Source: Conexibacter sp.
GTDB lineage: Bacteria > Actinomycetota > Thermoleophilia > Solirubrobacterales > Solirubrobacteraceae
Direction: 5' to 3'
Assembly (NCBI GenBank): GCA_025964055.1
Contig: JAOPZP010000420.1
Location: 1-6,795 of the forward strand
DNA length: 6,795 nucleotides
Shown here one piece after another: positions 6,074 to 6,795 of this stretch. Made by a program: the position numbers and the translations under genes. How positions within the stretch are numbered: the stretch's first letter is position 1; each line of letters begins with the position of its first letter. The notes beneath the pieces were generated by a model. It made no database searches. It was not told the DNA's origin and worked only from the letters and a program-made list of their open reading frames with translations.

Positions 6074-6096
6074 CTCCCGTCATCGAGGACCGCGCC

Positions 6097-6333
6097 ATGA
6101 CCGACACCACCGACATCCTGTACCGCGAGCTGGACCATCGCATCACCGACGGGCTCGAGGTCCGGTTGCTCTGGCGCCCGTTCGACGACGCGCTGCACGT
6201 CACGATGCACGACACCCGCACCTCCGCCCACGTGACCTTCCCGGTCCGGGACCGCACGCGGGCGCGCGACGCGTTCCTGCATCCCTTCGTCTACGCACCG
6301 GCCACGCCGGCCGCGCACGTCGCGGCCGCTTGA
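6097..6333 (+). CDS. Small conserved-type hypothetical protein (78 residues, LYRELD-type)
   Basis: The ATG at 6097 is preceded by GAGGA (6085-6089) at 7-base spacing. The product has no signal peptide or membrane helix. ILYRELDHRITDGLEVRLLW (residues 7-26) is followed by alternating-hydrophobicity beta strands (ALHVTMHDTRTSAHVTFPV) and RARDAFLHPFVYA near the C-terminus, ending in an Ala/Pro tail. This combination of L-Y-R-E-L-D, D-G-x-x-V-x-L-L-W and an F-x-H-P-x-x-Y-A ending resembles small uncharacterised proteins I recall from high-GC actinobacteria; the function is unknown. A GTG at 5968 in the same frame with AGGGAG five bases ahead would give 121 residues. I prefer 6097 because the extra 43 residues show no domain-like pattern and overlap the hairpin-rich spacer. 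Confidence 0.75.
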   Translation: MTDTTDILYRELDHRITDGLEVRLLWRPFDDALHVTMHDTRTSAHVTFPVRDRTRARDAFLHPFVYAPATPAAHVAAA

Positions 6334-6383
6334 GCTGACGCAGGCCCGCCCGTCGCGGTGGTCCGCGGTCCGACGCGCTCGTC

Positions 6384-6419
6384 ACGTCCGGCCCGGCAGC
6401 GGGTACCTCTCGGGGACGT
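6384..6419 (+). other. Nested inverted repeat between the small gene and the next secreted-protein gene
   Basis: ACGTCC (6384-6389) pairs with GGACGT (6414-6419) around an inner CCCG-GCAG-CGGG hairpin (6392-6403). It lies 50 bases after the TGA at 6331-6333 and could be a weak terminator or part of the next gene's leader. GGGTAC at 6401-6406 also resembles the -10 of sigma-B/F-type stress promoters, but no matching -35 (GnnT or GTTT) at proper spacing was found. Confidence 0.3.
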
Positions 6420-6420
6420 A

Positions 6421-6445
6421 GGTGCAACAGCACGGAAGGAGCACC
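6421..6445 (+). promoter_or_regulatory. Shine-Dalgarno region with two mutually exclusive hairpins
   Basis: AAGGAG at 6436-6441 lies 4 bases before ATG 6446. GGTGC (6421-6425) can pair with GCACC (6441-6445), closing a loop that contains the Shine-Dalgarno. Its GTGC can instead pair with GCAC (6430-6433) around AACA, leaving the site free. The stems are only 4-5 bp. Confidence 0.35.
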
Positions 6446-6795
6446 ATGTCCCCGCAGCGCCTGGCCACGATGGCCGTCTTCACGGCAGTTCTCGCTGCCC
6501 CGCTCGTCGGCCTTCAGCAGGCGGCGTCCGAGCAGCCAGGGGGCGGCGGGACCGGCACCACGTGCCCGTACGCGGGCTACGGGAAGTCGACGTGTACCGA
6601 CACGACGTCGACGAAGACCGAGACGATGCCGGCCACGACCGAGACGATGCCGCACAAGACGGACACGGAGACGACCGTCACGACGCCGCCGAAGACGACG
6701 CCCAAGACGACGCCGACGACCACCACCACGCCGACGACGCCGACCGCGACGGCGCCGACGAGCGCGACGCCGCCCCCGGTGGCGCCGCCCGCAGC
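6446..6795 (+). CDS. Secreted Thr/Pro-rich protein with paired-cysteine N-terminal motif, partial (C-terminus beyond right edge)
   Basis: The ATG at 6446 has a good AAGGAG ribosome site, and 116 codons stay open to the window end. Residues 1-27 form a Sec signal peptide: MSPQRLATMAVF, a hydrophobic core, and a likely cleavage near QQAAS. The mature start EQPGGGGTGTT leads to CPYAGYGKSTC (40-50), whose two cysteines could form a disulfide outside the cell. From 51 onward the sequence is dominated by Thr, Pro, Lys and Glu. It includes an exact 15-base direct repeat with a 21-base period (6617-6631 and 6638-6652) encoding TETMP twice, then PPKTTPKTTPTTTTTP-type low complexity. Such stalks usually span the cell wall and are often O-glycosylated. 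Whether a C-terminal domain or anchor follows cannot be seen. It is probably a surface protein of unknown function, unrelated in detail to the one at the left edge although similar in architecture. Confidence 0.8.
   Translation, partial: MSPQRLATMAVFTAVLAAPLVGLQQAASEQPGGGGTGTTCPYAGYGKSTCTDTTSTKTETMPATTETMPHKTDTETTVTTPPKTTPKTTPTTTTTPTTPTATAPTSATPPPVAPPA

Noticed and set aside
5934..6096. tRNA gene or known riboswitch in the hairpin-rich spacer
   Set aside because: There is no acceptor stem with T-loop and anticodon arrangement, and no recognised conserved core of cobalamin, cyclic-di-GMP, ydaO or SAM riboswitches.
6396..6410. Stress sigma factor promoter based on GGGTAC
   Set aside because: Only the -10-like hexamer is present; no GnnT or GTTT element lies at the required 13-17 base distance.
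6600..6795. CRISPR-like or satellite repeat at the right edge
   Set aside because: The repetitive look comes from Thr/Pro/Lys codons in an open frame with irregular units; there are no uniform repeats and spacers.

Overview
The window is very GC-rich, uses G/C at nearly every third codon position, and contains secreted Thr/Pro-rich proteins with Sec signal peptides. This fits a high-GC actinobacterium. The small LYRELD-type protein, the PRC-barrel protein and the SGYGGPG-type secreted protein next to an O-antigen-ligase-like gene suggest Thermoleophilia/Solirubrobacterales. That placement is an inference from protein style, not from a marker gene.

Layout. Minus strand, read right to left: a polytopic 'O-antigen ligase' family protein with a helical TPR-like tail (2715 to 601), then after 60 bases a secreted Ser/Thr-rich protein with a late hydrophobic segment (540 to beyond the left edge). 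Plus strand, diverging from the ligase: a protein of two fused alpha/beta-hydrolase domains (2885-4534), then a class I SAM-dependent methyltransferase (4580-5521). A strong GC hairpin (5522-5557) follows the methyltransferase and may end this transcript. Next come a PRC-barrel-like protein (5571-5933), a 163-base spacer that can fold into several consecutive hairpins, a 78-residue conserved-type small protein (6097-6333), and the start of a secreted Thr/Pro-rich protein (6446 to beyond the right edge).

How the genes may work together. The ligase, tandem hydrolase and methyltransferase look like part of a surface-glycan locus expressed from a shared divergent region (2716-2884). This region holds a plausible promoter for the hydrolase side and a nested inverted repeat that would lie in the 5' leader of the ligase mRNA. 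Because the presumed host has no LPS, the ligase may join a lipid-linked glycan to something other than lipid A, for example a Ser/Thr-rich secreted protein such as its downstream neighbour. The right part (PRC protein, small protein, secreted protein) seems a separate housekeeping or envelope-stress group. No rRNA, tRNA, CRISPR array, transposase or phage gene was seen. The many long ORFs antisense to these genes are GC-driven shadows.
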